A stretch of 64,000 bases of DNA from Acholeplasma laidlawii_A (GTDB lineage: Bacteria > Bacillota_I > Bacilli_A > Acholeplasmatales > Acholeplasmataceae): NCBI RefSeq assembly GCF_030166555.2, contig NZ_CP126461.2. One strand, 5' to 3'. Every line of letters starts with the position of its first letter. Within the stretch, counting starts at the first letter, position 1. This document shows, one piece after another, positions 7,215 through 16,249 of this stretch. A program made the position numbers and the translations under genes. The notes under the pieces were generated by a model. The model searched no databases. It saw nothing but the letters and a program-made list of their open reading frames with translations, and was not told where the DNA came from.

Positions 7215-8435
7215 ATGGCTTTAAAACTGAAACTTGATTCAACAAAATTATATGTTCTTGCAGTATCTGGAGGTGTTGACTCCATGGTATTGTTTGATTT
7301 ATTTATTAAACATAACCTAAATTTTGTTGTTGTGCATTTTAATCACCAAAAGCGCGCTGAATCTATTTTAGATCACGAACTGGTTGAATCCATGTGTACA
7401 CTTCATCATATTCCTTACCATTATATCAAATTACAAATTAAAAATGGCAATTTTCAGGAAGTGTCACGAAATGCTAGATATAAAAATCTAGAGTTTATTG
7501 CAGATAGGTATCATACACCTTATATCGTTACAGCACATCATTTAGATGATTTAGCTGAAACTATTATGATGAAACTTATTAGAGGTTCCAATCTCCTAGG
7601 CTATGCTGCAATGCAAGAAGTTACCTGTATTGATAAATACATCTATTTAAAACCTTTATTAAACTATAGTAAAGAAGAAATTAATCTTTATCAACAAACA
7701 CATCAAATTAAATTCTATGAAGATCATACAAACTTAGAAGATACTTACTCAAGAAATCGAGTAAGACATCATCTCATCCCTTTATTAAAGGAAGAAAACG
7801 ATGTTTTAACACATTTAAAAAACTTTTCTAAACAAAGTTATTTAGCAGCATCTTATATTAGACAACAGTCTAAAAACTTCTTAAGTGAAGATTTATCTTT
7901 TCATTTATCCCAGTTTAATGCACTACATGATGCTGTCAAAATGGACGTTATTTCTTTAATCTTTGAGTCTTTAAATATTGATAAAACATTTAAGAAAATC
8001 GAAACTATTTTAGCACAATTAAAGTCAAAAAAACCTAATATTAATATCACGCTTAATAAGCACTATCATATGATAAAAGCCTATGATTTTGTCTACATAG
8101 AGCATATTGATAAAAATAAGACCCGAAATGATGAGAATTGTCTCATGATTTCCCACAATAAAGTAGACCTCCCGAAGATTTGGGTAGAATTATGTTATAA
8201 TAAACTGGATTTTCCAATTCAATTAAGGAAGCGTAAACCGGGAGATCGTTTATCATTTACCTACGGTAGTAAGAAATTAAAGGACTATTTAATTGATAAG
8301 AAGATTGCAATAAGTGATAGAAATAATCTAAATGTCGTTGTGGATAGTTCCGGTACCATTTTATGGATACCTGGACTTTATTTAAATGAGACCCTAGGGT
8401 CTGAACATAAAATTTACTTATCTATAAAGGAGTAA
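7215..8435 (+). CDS. tilS: tRNA(Ile)-lysidine synthase
   Basis: It attaches lysine to C34 of the CAU-anticodon tRNA-Ile so that AUA codons are read, essential in AT-rich genomes. The PP-loop motif S-G-G-V-D-S lies at residues 19-24, and the N-type ATPase domain covers about 1-210. The C-terminal substrate-binding domain includes R-K-R-K-P-G-D-R near 340. At 406 residues it is slightly short of the Bacillus enzyme. GGTGA precedes the ATG. It opens the operon tilS-hpt-ftsH-rqcP, an arrangement known from other Firmicutes. Confidence 0.95.
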   Translation: MALKLKLDSTKLYVLAVSGGVDSMVLFDLFIKHNLNFVVVHFNHQKRAESILDHELVESMCTLHHIPYHYIKLQIKNGNFQEVSRNARYKNLEFIADRYHTPYIVTAHHLDDLAETIMMKLIRGSNLLGYAAMQEVTCIDKYIYLKPLLNYSKEEINLYQQTHQIKFYEDHTNLEDTYSRNRVRHHLIPLLKEENDVLTHLKNFSKQSYLAASYIRQQSKNFLSEDLSFHLSQFNALHDAVKMDVISLIFESLNIDKTFKKIETILAQLKSKKPNINITLNKHYHMIKAYDFVYIEHIDKNKTRNDENCLMISHNKVDLPKIWVELCYNKLDFPIQLRKRKPGDRLSFTYGSKKLKDYLIDKKIAISDRNNLNVVVDSSGTILWIPGLYLNETLGSEHKIYLSIKE

Positions 8436-8441
8436 CTAAAT

Positions 8442-8981
8442 ATGCATCAAGATATTCTAGAAGTACTTGTAAGTGAATCACAGATTAAAGAGATTACAGA
8501 AAAGTTAGGCAAACAACTCACCCATGATTTTGCTGGTAAGAACGCATTATTTGTAGGACTATTAAATGGTTGTGTACCATTTATGTCTGAGCTTATCTTA
8601 AAAATAGATACGCACATTGAAATTCAGTTTATGGCAGTATCTAGTTATCACGGTGGTATCCAGTCTTCTGGGGACGTTAAAATCAAATACGATTTAAACA
8701 GTTCTGTACAAGATAGAGACGTTGTCATCGTTGAAGATATTGTTGATACAGGTGCAACTTTAAAAACTGTTACTGAATTATTAAAATACCGTGGTGCAAA
8801 ATCAGTAAAGGTTGTTACTTTATTAGATAAACCATCTGGTAGAAAAGTTGATTTTATACCAGATTACATTGGAGTTACGATCCCTAAAAAATTTGTTGTT
8901 GGATATGGACTAGACTACAATGAGTATTATAGAAATTTACCATACATCGGGGTACTAAAACCCGAAGTATATACAAAATAG
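8442..8981 (+). CDS. hpt: Hypoxanthine phosphoribosyltransferase
   Basis: A purine-salvage enzyme converting hypoxanthine or guanine plus PRPP to IMP or GMP. The 179-residue type I PRTase has the PRPP-binding motif V-V-I-V-E-D-I-V-D-T-G-A-T near residue 95. Flexible-loop residues M-A-V-S-S-Y are near 65 and the hood motif K-K-F-V-V-G-Y-G-L-D lies near 150. It lies 6 bases after tilS with an AAGGAG ribosome site, in the conserved tilS-hpt-ftsH order. Together with uraA it supports reliance on nucleobase salvage. Confidence 0.95.
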   Translation: MHQDILEVLVSESQIKEITEKLGKQLTHDFAGKNALFVGLLNGCVPFMSELILKIDTHIEIQFMAVSSYHGGIQSSGDVKIKYDLNSSVQDRDVVIVEDIVDTGATLKTVTELLKYRGAKSVKVVTLLDKPSGRKVDFIPDYIGVTIPKKFVVGYGLDYNEYYRNLPYIGVLKPEVYTK

Positions 8982-8993
8982 GAAGGAAACAAT

Positions 8994-10919
8994 ATGAATA
9001 GACAACAAAAACCTAAAAGAAGCCCGCTTCGTCCGGACTATCTTGTAATTGTAATTATTATACTTTTAGCAATTGGTATGTACTTCTTCTTTACAGAGAT
9101 GATGGCACCAAAAGTTAAACAGTTTGACGAATTTGAATTTATTACAGCAATCGAATCAGGACAGATTGCAACAGTAAGAAGTGAATATGTCGGTGGAGAT
9201 AACTTTAACCTATGGGAAGTTACCGGTACATTTACAACAGGGAACGCTCCAGAGGGTGTTGGAAGTTATGTCATAATTCTTTATGGTGATAGATTAAATA
9301 ATATTCAAGATATCATCATTACTTATAATGAACTAAACCCAAGTGCGCCAATCACAGTATCCTTTGTACCACACGTAAGTGTTGATTTCTGGAATATTAT
9401 TTCAACCCTTCTATTAATTGCAGCACCTATTGTTTTAGTCGTTATTATGTTCAGATCGATGAGTTCTCAATCTAATAAGGCTCAAGATTTTACAAAAAAC
9501 CGTGCTAAATTATCTCAAGGTAGAAAAGTTAAGTTTTCTGACATTGCTGGTGCTGATGAAGAAAAAGCTGAAATGGCTGAGTTAATTGACTTCTTAAAGA
9601 ATCCTAAGAAATATACTGATATGGGTGCTCGTGTACCGAAGGGTGTCTTATTAGTAGGTCAACCTGGTACAGGTAAAACCTTATTAGCTAAAGCAGTTGC
9701 TGGTGAAGCACAAGTACCATTCTTCTCAATTTCCGGTTCTGATTTCGTTGAACTTTATGTTGGGGTTGGTGCAAGCCGTGTTAGAGATTTATTTAAAGTT
9801 GCAAAACAAAGTGCACCTTGTATTATATTTATTGATGAAATCGATGCTGTAGGTCGCCAACGTGGTGCTGGTATGGGTGGCGGTAATGATGAAAGAGAAC
9901 AAACATTAAACCAACTACTTGTTGAAATGGACGGTTTTGGTGCAAACTTAGGTATCATCATTATGGCTGCAACAAACAGACCAGACGTATTAGATCCTGC
10001 ATTATTAAGACCAGGTCGTTTTGATAGACAAATTACAATGCAAGTACCTGATCAAAAATCTCGTGAAGAAATATTAAAAGTTCATGCACGTAGTAAAAAA
10101 TTAGATCCAACTATTAAATTTAGTGAAGTTGCAATGCGTATCCCAGGATTTACGGGTGCTGACATTGAAAACTTATTAAATGAGGCGGCATTATTAGCTG
10201 CTAGAGAATCTAGAACAGTAATTTCGATGCAAGACATTGATGAAGCGGCTGACCGTGTAACTATGGGACCTGCTAAGAAATCTAGAAAATACTCACCAAA
10301 TGAAAAGAAAATGGTTGCCTACCATGAAGCCGGTCATGCGGTTATTGGATTAAAGGTGAACTTAGCTTCTACTGTTCAAAAGGTAACTATTGTCCCACGT
10401 GGACGTGCTGGTGGTTATGCACTATATACACCAGTTGAAGAAAAATTCAACTATGCTAAAAGTGAGTTACTAGCAATGATTACTTCTGCTTTAGGTGGAC
10501 GTGTTGCTGAAGAAATTATGTTTGATGATGTTACAACCGGAGCATATGATGACTTTAAACGTGCAACCAAGTTAGCACGTAGTATGGTTACAGAATATGG
10601 TATGTCTGATCTTGGACCTATCCAATATGAATCAGATAGCGGAAACGTCTTCTTAGGTAGAGATTACTTAAAAGATAAAAACTTCTCTGATGCAGTTGCA
10701 TTAGAAATTGATAGAGAAGTTCGTGCGATTATAACAGAGTGTTACGAACATGCTAGAAAAGTAATTAACGAAAATAAAACTTTACTAGATAATATTGCTA
10801 AATACTTAATTGCCGTAGAAACACTTACTAAAACTGATATTGATGAAATAGCGTCTACTGGACAACTACAATGGTGGGATAACCGTGAAGTTGAAGAAGA
10901 TTTAAAGAAAAGCGAATAA
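8994..10919 (+). CDS. ftsH: ATP-dependent zinc metalloprotease FtsH
   Basis: A membrane-bound AAA+ protease for quality control of membrane and regulatory proteins. The 641-residue protein has two N-terminal membrane segments (about 18-38 and 135-152) flanking an extracytoplasmic domain. The AAA+ module has Walker A G-Q-P-G-T-G-K-T near 222 and Walker B I-I-F-I-D-E near 280, plus the SRH arginines. The zinc protease site H-E-A-G-H is near 444. All catalytic residues are present and the length is normal. It is cotranscribed with hpt and followed 5 bases later by rqcP. Confidence 0.97.
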   Translation: MNRQQKPKRSPLRPDYLVIVIIILLAIGMYFFFTEMMAPKVKQFDEFEFITAIESGQIATVRSEYVGGDNFNLWEVTGTFTTGNAPEGVGSYVIILYGDRLNNIQDIIITYNELNPSAPITVSFVPHVSVDFWNIISTLLLIAAPIVLVVIMFRSMSSQSNKAQDFTKNRAKLSQGRKVKFSDIAGADEEKAEMAELIDFLKNPKKYTDMGARVPKGVLLVGQPGTGKTLLAKAVAGEAQVPFFSISGSDFVELYVGVGASRVRDLFKVAKQSAPCIIFIDEIDAVGRQRGAGMGGGNDEREQTLNQLLVEMDGFGANLGIIIMAATNRPDVLDPALLRPGRFDRQITMQVPDQKSREEILKVHARSKKLDPTIKFSEVAMRIPGFTGADIENLLNEAALLAARESRTVISMQDIDEAADRVTMGPAKKSRKYSPNEKKMVAYHEAGHAVIGLKVNLASTVQKVTIVPRGRAGGYALYTPVEEKFNYAKSELLAMITSALGGRVAEEIMFDDVTTGAYDDFKRATKLARSMVTEYGMSDLGPIQYESDSGNVFLGRDYLKDKNFSDAVALEIDREVRAIITECYEHARKVINENKTLLDNIAKYLIAVETLTKTDIDEIASTGQLQWWDNREVEEDLKKSE

Positions 10920-10924
10920 ATACT

Positions 10925-11173
10925 TTGAGAATTGATAAATTTTTAAAAGTTTCACGCTTAATTAAACGACGTAGCGTGGCTAAAGATGTTGCAGATGCAC
11001 AACGTATTTATGTCAATGGCCAACTAGCAAAACCTGGTAAAACAGTAAAAGTAGGTGACCATGTTCAATTGCATCTTGGCCTTAAAATTATTACTATTGA
11101 AATAACTTCACTCACTTTACTCAAAGACCAAGACATGTATACACTCATTTCCGAAGAAAAACGGTCTTTATGA
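10925..11173 (+). CDS. rqcP: S4-domain RNA-binding protein RqcP (YabO)
   Basis: An 82-residue protein consisting of one S4 domain: M-R-I-D-K-F-L-K-V-S-R-L-I-K-R-R at the start, then V-N-G-Q-L-A-K-P-G-K-T-V-K-V-G-D. RqcP binds stalled 50S subunits with RqcH in ribosome-associated quality control. Only a TTG at 10925 gives the conserved N terminus, so initiation is at TTG, with weak ribosome-site evidence suggesting coupling to ftsH. A hairpin overlapping its stop ends this operon. Confidence 0.88.
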   Translation: MRIDKFLKVSRLIKRRSVAKDVADAQRIYVNGQLAKPGKTVKVGDHVQLHLGLKIITIEITSLTLLKDQDMYTLISEEKRSL

Positions 11174-11182
11174 TCGTTTTTT
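11157..11182 (+). terminator. Terminator overlapping the rqcP stop
   Basis: AAAACGGTC pairs with GATCGTTTT (one G-U) and is followed by further Ts. A TATAAT-like box follows before lysS, indicating a separate lysS promoter. Confidence 0.6.
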
Positions 11183-11228
11183 AATGGAAATTATAATATA
11201 ATAAGTAAGAATAAGGAGGAAATCAAAT

Positions 11229-12716
11229 ATGTTTCCTGATGATTTAAATGAACAACAAAAAATAAGACTTCAAAAAGTTGAAGACTTAAGAAAATTAGGT
11301 GTCGATCCTTTTGGACATCGCTTTGATCGCACACATTTATCAAATGAAATTCATGCTTCTTATGGTAATTTAACTCGTGAAGAATTAGAGGCTAAAGAAG
11401 TACATGTTATTATTGCAGGTCGTATTGTATTAAGACGTACCCAAGGTAAAGCAGGCTTTATCCAACTACAAGATAAAGAAGGACGTATTCAAGTATATGT
11501 TCGTCTAGATGCAGTAGGGGAATTCCAATTTGAATTATTTAAACACTCTGATTTAGGTGATATCGTTGGTATTAAAGGTGTATTATTTAGAACTAAAACA
11601 GATGAACTTACAGTTAAAGCAAATGAATTTGTTCACTTAACTAAAGCTATTACACCACTTCCTGATAAATTCCATGGTCTACAAGACAAGGAAGAAGCAA
11701 GACGTCGCAGATATGTAGATTTAATTGTTAACGAAGATTCTATGCGTGTTGCAAGAACTCGTCCAAGAATTATTCGTGCATTCCAACACTATTTTGACTC
11801 TAACGGTTTTATTGAAGTTGAAACTCCTGTACTACATCCAATTTTAGGTGGTGCTGCTGCTAGACCGTTTGTTACACACCATAACACACTGGATATGGAC
11901 TTCTACCTACGTATTGCTACAGAGTTACCATTAAAAAGATTAATTGTTGGTGGTATGGAACGCGTTTACGAAATTGGCCGTCTATTTAGAAACGAAGGGA
12001 TTAGTGCTAAACATAACCCTGAGTTTACAACTGTTGAAGCTTACCAAGCATTTGGTGATGTTACAGACATGATGAAACTCGTTGAAGACTGTCTATCTAG
12101 TGTTGCTTTTGAAGTGAATGGTTCATATGATGTTGTATTTAATGATCAAACAATTCATTTAAAAGACTTTAAGCGTGCACATATGGTTGATTTAATTAAA
12201 GAACAAACTGGTGAAGACTTCTTTAACCACTATAGCCTAGATGAAGCTAAACAAATTGCTAAAAAGCATAACGTACAAGTGGAACCTCACTTTACAGTAG
12301 GCCATATCATTGAAGCATTCTTTAATGACTATGTTGAAAAAACAATCATCCAACCTACAATTGTATTTGGACATCCAGTAGAAATCTCACCACTTGCAAA
12401 ATCAAATGATAAAGATCCTAGATTTACAGATCGTTTTGAATTGTTTATCATGGGTTCTGAATATGCAAATGCATTTTCAGAGTTAAATGATCCAGTAGAT
12501 CAAAAAAATAGATTCTTAGACCAATTAAAACAAAAAGAAAAAGGCGATGACGAAGCATCCGAAATGGATATTGACTTTGTTGAGGCACTTGAATATGGTA
12601 TGCCTCCAACTGGTGGTATCGGTATTGGTATTGATAGATTCATTATGCTACTTACAAATACACCAAATATTCGTGACGTTATCTTATTCCCTCACGCTAG
12701 AATTAAAACTAAATAA
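11229..12716 (+). CDS. lysS: Lysyl-tRNA synthetase, class II
   Basis: It charges tRNA-Lys. The 495-residue protein has an N-terminal OB-fold anticodon domain (I-I-A-G-R-I-V-L-R-R near 59, then Q-L-Q-D-K-E-G) and the class II catalytic core. Motif 2 lies around Y-E-I-G-R-L-F-R-N-E-G and motif 3 is G-I-G-I-G-I-D-R near 473. The length is typical. An excellent AAGGAGG ribosome site lies 7 bases before the ATG. It stands as a single gene between terminators. No T-box is visible upstream. Confidence 0.97.
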   Translation: MFPDDLNEQQKIRLQKVEDLRKLGVDPFGHRFDRTHLSNEIHASYGNLTREELEAKEVHVIIAGRIVLRRTQGKAGFIQLQDKEGRIQVYVRLDAVGEFQFELFKHSDLGDIVGIKGVLFRTKTDELTVKANEFVHLTKAITPLPDKFHGLQDKEEARRRRYVDLIVNEDSMRVARTRPRIIRAFQHYFDSNGFIEVETPVLHPILGGAAARPFVTHHNTLDMDFYLRIATELPLKRLIVGGMERVYEIGRLFRNEGISAKHNPEFTTVEAYQAFGDVTDMMKLVEDCLSSVAFEVNGSYDVVFNDQTIHLKDFKRAHMVDLIKEQTGEDFFNHYSLDEAKQIAKKHNVQVEPHFTVGHIIEAFFNDYVEKTIIQPTIVFGHPVEISPLAKSNDKDPRFTDRFELFIMGSEYANAFSELNDPVDQKNRFLDQLKQKEKGDDEASEMDIDFVEALEYGMPPTGGIGIGIDRFIMLLTNTPNIRDVILFPHARIKTK

Positions 12717-12722
12717 TATATC

Positions 12723-12752
12723 AAAAAACCTCCAATATTTTGGAGGTTTTTA
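12723..12752. terminator. Terminator after lysS
   Basis: AAAAACCTCCAA and TTGGAGGTTTTT form a near-perfect 12-bp stem with a T tail, just past the lysS stop. Confidence 0.88.
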
Positions 12753-12770
12753 TTTGCATGACGTATTAAA

Positions 12771-13082
12771 TTAAGATATTTGTCCAATAGTTTCCGCGAT
12801 CATATAAATAAACATAACTGTATAAGAAAGCGATACTATGGATAAAGTAAATGTTATACCATTTTTTTTACTTCTTCTAATAATAAATACTATAAGAGAA
12901 ATTAAAAACATAATAATCGGTATTCTAAAGTCATAAGTAAATATAAAGCGATACATAAAATTCATATGCATAGGATCATTATTATCCAATGGCTTATTCA
13001 TAAATATAAATACAACCCAAACTAATGAAAGAATAAGTACGATAAAAGACAAAATCCTGATCACTTTTTCAATATATTTCAT
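12771..13082 (-). CDS. Small three-segment membrane protein, unknown
   Basis: A 103-residue protein with three predicted membrane segments (about 7-27, 50-67, 80-98) and a central F-I-F-T-Y-D-F-R-I-P-I stretch. No known family is recognised. It overlaps the upstream DUF6973 gene by 4 bases (ATGA), so the two are translationally coupled and probably function together. A decayed copy of part of this gene lies at 14448-14569, showing that the locus was once duplicated. Confidence 0.6.
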   Translation of the reverse strand: MKYIEKVIRILSFIVLILSLVWVVFIFMNKPLDNNDPMHMNFMYRFIFTYDFRIPIIMFLISLIVFIIRRSKKNGITFTLSIVSLSYTVMFIYMIAETIGQIS

Positions 13083-13897
13083 ACAATATCACCTACTCTC
13101 AATGGTAGGGGTATGGGTTTGTCTCGCCCTCTAAAATCTATGACTTCATAGTTAGGAATTGAAATCGGGATAATTTTATTCGTATAAGTTAGAAGTTCAT
13201 CAGTTTGATATATATACTGTGTTCTATTTGGAAAAATATGAATATATCGTAAATAACTATACTCAAGTAAATAGACAGTAAGTCCCTCTAAAATTAGTTC
13301 CTCATACGTTAATGAACTCAAATTAGAATCTGAAATTTGATTAATATTATTAAGCGTGCTTGCAAAATTTCTAGCCACTAAATTGTTAATTAGATCCATA
13401 GTTTTATGTGAGATTGGGTTATCATCATAATTCTCGTGCGCAGTTGCAAAATTTTCTGCATGATATATATTCATATATTTAACCATTAATATATTCCAGT
13501 AGGCATGCTGAAATGCATTTGCTATAGTACCGTCACCATAATCTTCAAATCTATTTTCTGTTTCAATTAATGCTATCTGTGATGAGTGATACCACAAACT
13601 AATTATTTGTATATCTGTGGTTGCTATTAAATATAACTCTTCACTGGTTAAAGGTTTTCCAAATATACTATACTGGTTAGAAGCAGTATTTACATGCTCA
13701 CTATTGTTTCTTTGCTCTATAAGTATGCTTAACTTATGTCTAAACTCTATTTGATTATTATTTGTAGATTCCAATAAATTTGCTATATCAGAGATGTATA
13801 TTTCAGTTACAAAATCATCTACTTTAGTAATTGCAAATGTATTATTGGCTGTAAATATAACTACAAATAAAAGTGCAACTATTATTATTTTTTTCAT
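13079..13897 (-). CDS. Secreted DUF6973-like protein
   Basis: A 272-residue protein with a cleavable signal peptide (K-K-I-I-I-V-A-L-L-F-V-V-I-F-T-A, cleavage after about 22). The central region carries G-T-I-A-N-A-F-Q-H-A-Y-W-N, then A-T-A-H-E, and M-D-L-I-N-N-L-V-A-R. This is the pattern of the DUF6973 family, in which conserved His, Glu and Asp residues suggest a metal- or enzyme-like site. Function unknown; it may be a secreted effector or hydrolase. A GGGGG ribosome site precedes the ATG. The following membrane protein overlaps it. Confidence 0.65.
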   Translation of the reverse strand: MKKIIIVALLFVVIFTANNTFAITKVDDFVTEIYISDIANLLESTNNNQIEFRHKLSILIEQRNNSEHVNTASNQYSIFGKPLTSEELYLIATTDIQIISLWYHSSQIALIETENRFEDYGDGTIANAFQHAYWNILMVKYMNIYHAENFATAHENYDDNPISHKTMDLINNLVARNFASTLNNINQISDSNLSSLTYEELILEGLTVYLLEYSYLRYIHIFPNRTQYIYQTDELLTYTNKIIPISIPNYEVIDFRGRDKPIPLPLRVGDIV

Positions 13898-13916
13898 AAA
13901 TCCCCCTTGTATTTAT

Positions 13917-13951
13917 ATTATACATGAAAATCACTTTAATTTAAGTGATTT
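13917..13951 (-). promoter_or_regulatory. Promoter -10 with overlapping inverted repeat upstream of the DUF6973 gene
   Basis: On the minus strand TATAAT (13917-13922) lies about 20 bases before the ATG. A perfect 9-bp inverted repeat, AAATCACTT / AAGTGATTT (13928-13951), covers the spacer and the -35 position, as an operator would. Confidence 0.5.
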
Positions 13952-14092
13952 AATAAGAAAAATCAACAGCCATAGTTGACAAATTAAATTTTGTTATGAA
14001 TAGATATAGCGTAACTTAGTCTGACAACAGGGGTTTATAACTTTCATAGTATTTAAGTGTACTTCACATTAAAATGTATATACTTCTTATTG

Positions 14093-14352
14093 ATGAAGGA
14101 GGTAGAGACTTACATTTAACATAAGATAACAGGCTTACGATTCAAGAAGGTTTGAAACAGAGCATATCTCATAAGGCGATTGAAGAGTTGATTCTTAAAA
14201 GTCCTAGAACAGTTTCTTATGAAATAAAAAATCACATGCGTGTCAAAAATAATGATCATGCAGAATTTGTGATGAAGGAAAAGACTCAAGGGTTTGACTA
14301 TTTAAAGTTTCCATTTTTTTGTGATAACTGTGGTAAGAAAAAGGTTGTTTAA
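14093..14352 (+). pseudogene. IS30-family transposase relic
   Basis: An ATG at 14093 follows AAGGAGG-like sequence, but the frame breaks after a few codons. Downstream, a frame reading L-H-L-T-(stop)-D-N-R-L-T-I-Q-E-G-L, then K-A-I-E-E-L..T-V-S-Y-E-I-K-N-H, matches the N-terminal HTH of IS30-type transposases. It then gives C-D-N-C-G-K-K, the start of their cysteine motif. It has an internal stop, at least one frameshift, and no DDE domain, so it is a dead fragment. The 66-residue frame inside it is not an intact gene. Confidence 0.65.
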
Positions 14353-14447
14353 GTAGTTTTTATGAATACACTCGAAGTAGTGCTAATCTTCCTTATCTCT
14401 ACACTTTAAAGCTCTCCAGAACAGGTATAAACTGTGAGCATTTAATG

Positions 14448-14569
14448 TGCGATTATTGAAATCAGTATTCTAAAGTCATAAGTAAATATAAACAAACCCC
14501 CAAGCATTGATAAAAAAAGTACTAATATGGTTAATGCTATATATATATCTTACCTAGTGTTTTCTTCAT
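14448..14569 (-). pseudogene. Decayed paralog of the 12771-13082 membrane protein
   Basis: Reading leftward from an ATG at 14569 (preceded by GGGGG), the frame gives M-K-K-T-L-G-K-I-Y-I and then stops in a TA repeat. One frame over it continues as a membrane segment followed by L-F-I-F-T-Y-D-F-R-I. That stretch mirrors residues F-I-F-T-Y-D-F-R-I of the 103-residue protein. The 27 bases at 14466-14492 are identical to 12921-12947. The remaining coding sequence is missing. Confidence 0.65.
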
Positions 14570-14718
14570 TTTCAAACCCCCGTTTAACAATATCATCAAG
14601 AAGTCCCCTTCCTCTATAGGTGGGGGATGAATTGATTTTTTATAGTATTTTATGATGAAATTCATGGTATAATATAGTAAATAAACTATTCAGTATACAA
14701 GGTAAAGGACGCTCTAAT

Positions 14719-15144
14719 ATGAAGAAATTAGATAACAATAATCATTCAGTATTCAAATTAAACTTTCATCTTATTTTGGTTATAAAATATCGAAGAAAAG
14801 TCCTTGATGAGAAGATATCGAATCGACTTAAAGAAATTTATATAAATATAGCAGAGACATATAACATCACCTTACAAACTTGGAATCATGATGTGGATCA
14901 TGTTCATATACTTTTTACGGCACACCCTAATAGTGAGATTTCAAAATTTATTAATGCCTATAAATCAGCATCTTCAAGGTTAATTAAAAAGGAATTTCCA
15001 AATATTAAGATATTTTTATGGAAAGAAGCTTTTTGGAGTAAAAGTTTTTTATTACTAACAACCGGTGATGCACCTATTGAAGTTTTAAAACAGTACATTG
15101 AAACGCAGGGGGAAGACCGTGAAAAAAATGCATATAGCATATAA
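14719..15144 (+). CDS. tnpA: IS200-type Y1 HUH transposase TnpA
   Basis: A 141-residue single-strand transposase. The HUH motif is D-H-V-H-I-L-F near residue 57, and the catalytic tyrosine sits in V-L-K-Q-Y-I-E-T-Q near 125. The length is standard. The ATG at 14719 follows AAGGACGC. Its last 26 bases overlap the start of tnpB, so translation is probably coupled. The copy at 58340-58765 differs by about 15 residues. It recognises the hairpins at the ends and cuts after the left-flank target, inferred to be TTTAAC. Confidence 0.93.
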   Translation: MKKLDNNNHSVFKLNFHLILVIKYRRKVLDEKISNRLKEIYINIAETYNITLQTWNHDVDHVHILFTAHPNSEISKFINAYKSASSRLIKKEFPNIKIFLWKEAFWSKSFLLLTTGDAPIEVLKQYIETQGEDREKNAYSI

Positions 15145-16249
15145 ATTTAGGATATATCCAAACACTGAACAAAAAATACTGATTCATAAAACAATTGGTG
15201 CATGTCGTTTTATTTGGAATCAGATGTTATCAGATAAAATAGCTCACTATGAATCAACTAAAGAAATGTTATATAATACACCAGCTCGTTATAAAAAGAC
15301 ATATAGTTTCTTAAATGAAGTGGACTCATTGGCACTAGCCAATCGTCAACTTCATCTAGAACGTGCATTCAAGTCCTTCTTTTCAAAACAAACCAGTTTT
15401 CCTAACTTTCAAGCAAGAAAGAAGGATTATGGCTATACGACAAACTTAGTAAATGGAAATATCAAAGTTTTAGATGGATTTATAAAATTACCTAAACTAG
15501 GCCTCGTTAAGTTAAAGAAACATCGACACATACCAGAAGACTATAAACTACGATCAGTGACGGTATCTAAAAGTAAAACAGGTAAATATTACATTTCAAT
15601 ATTATTGGATTATACAACAGTCATAACACCATGTGAAGTAAAAACTACTTTAGGTCTTGATTTTGATATGACAAACTTTTATGTAGACAGTGAAGGTAAT
15701 CGATATGCTTATCCGGAAAGTATCTTGTTGGACCAACAAAAACTTAGACGACTTCAGTCAAGCCTATCTAGAAGATACCAACCACATAAGAAACAAAAAG
15801 ATCAAAGTAAGAACTATTTTAAACAACAACATAGAGTAGCAATACTTCATGAGCGTATAACAAACAAACGTCTAGATTTTTTACATAAACTATCAGATTC
15901 GATAGCCAAGACATCAGATAGTGTAAGTATAGAAACGCTAGACCTTAAGCAGATGGCAACCAGTAACAAACATTACGCTAAACAGATTTCAAGATTTGGT
16001 TGGTATAAATTTATCACCTTACTTGAATACAAGTTGAACAGATTAGGTAAAGCACTAGTCAAAATAGATAAGTGGTATCCATCGAGTAAAATGTGTTGTA
16101 GATGTAGTCACGTAAAAACTGAGTTAAAACTAAGTGAACGTATATATAGTTGTGAGCATTGTAGACAAAATATAGACCGAGATTATAATGCAGCAATCAA
16201 TATAAGAAATAAGGGTTTAGAACTACTTAAAGTTAAAAACTTAGCATAA
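15119..16249 (+). CDS. tnpB: TnpB RNA-guided endonuclease (copy 1)
   Basis: A 376-residue TnpB from the GTG at 15119, which has AGGGGGA as ribosome site and gives the typical start K-K-M-H-I-A-Y-K-F-R-I-Y-P-N. The RuvC residues are all visible: D in L-G-L-D-F-D near 181, E in S-I-E-T-L near 272, D in D-R-D-Y-N-A-A near 355. The zinc ribbon C-x2-C / C-x2-C lies between the last two. The length is slightly below the 400-residue norm but no motif is missing. Together with the RNA from the right end it should cut DNA at sites matching the element's flank. Confidence 0.92.
   Translation: MKKMHIAYKFRIYPNTEQKILIHKTIGACRFIWNQMLSDKIAHYESTKEMLYNTPARYKKTYSFLNEVDSLALANRQLHLERAFKSFFSKQTSFPNFQARKKDYGYTTNLVNGNIKVLDGFIKLPKLGLVKLKKHRHIPEDYKLRSVTVSKSKTGKYYISILLDYTTVITPCEVKTTLGLDFDMTNFYVDSEGNRYAYPESILLDQQKLRRLQSSLSRRYQPHKKQKDQSKNYFKQQHRVAILHERITNKRLDFLHKLSDSIAKTSDSVSIETLDLKQMATSNKHYAKQISRFGWYKFITLLEYKLNRLGKALVKIDKWYPSSKMCCRCSHVKTELKLSERIYSCEHCRQNIDRDYNAAINIRNKGLELLKVKNLA

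Noticed and set aside
12547..12774. 75-residue protein in another frame across the lysS 3' end
   Set aside because: It overlaps a well-conserved gene and the terminator, with no ribosome site.
14152..14352. 66-residue stand-alone gene
   Set aside because: It is the surviving piece of an IS30-type transposase frame that is interrupted upstream by a stop and frameshift.
15098..15118. Seven extra N-terminal codons of TnpB
   Set aside because: The GTG at 15119 has AGGGGGA in front and gives the conserved TnpB start; the same holds for the second copy.
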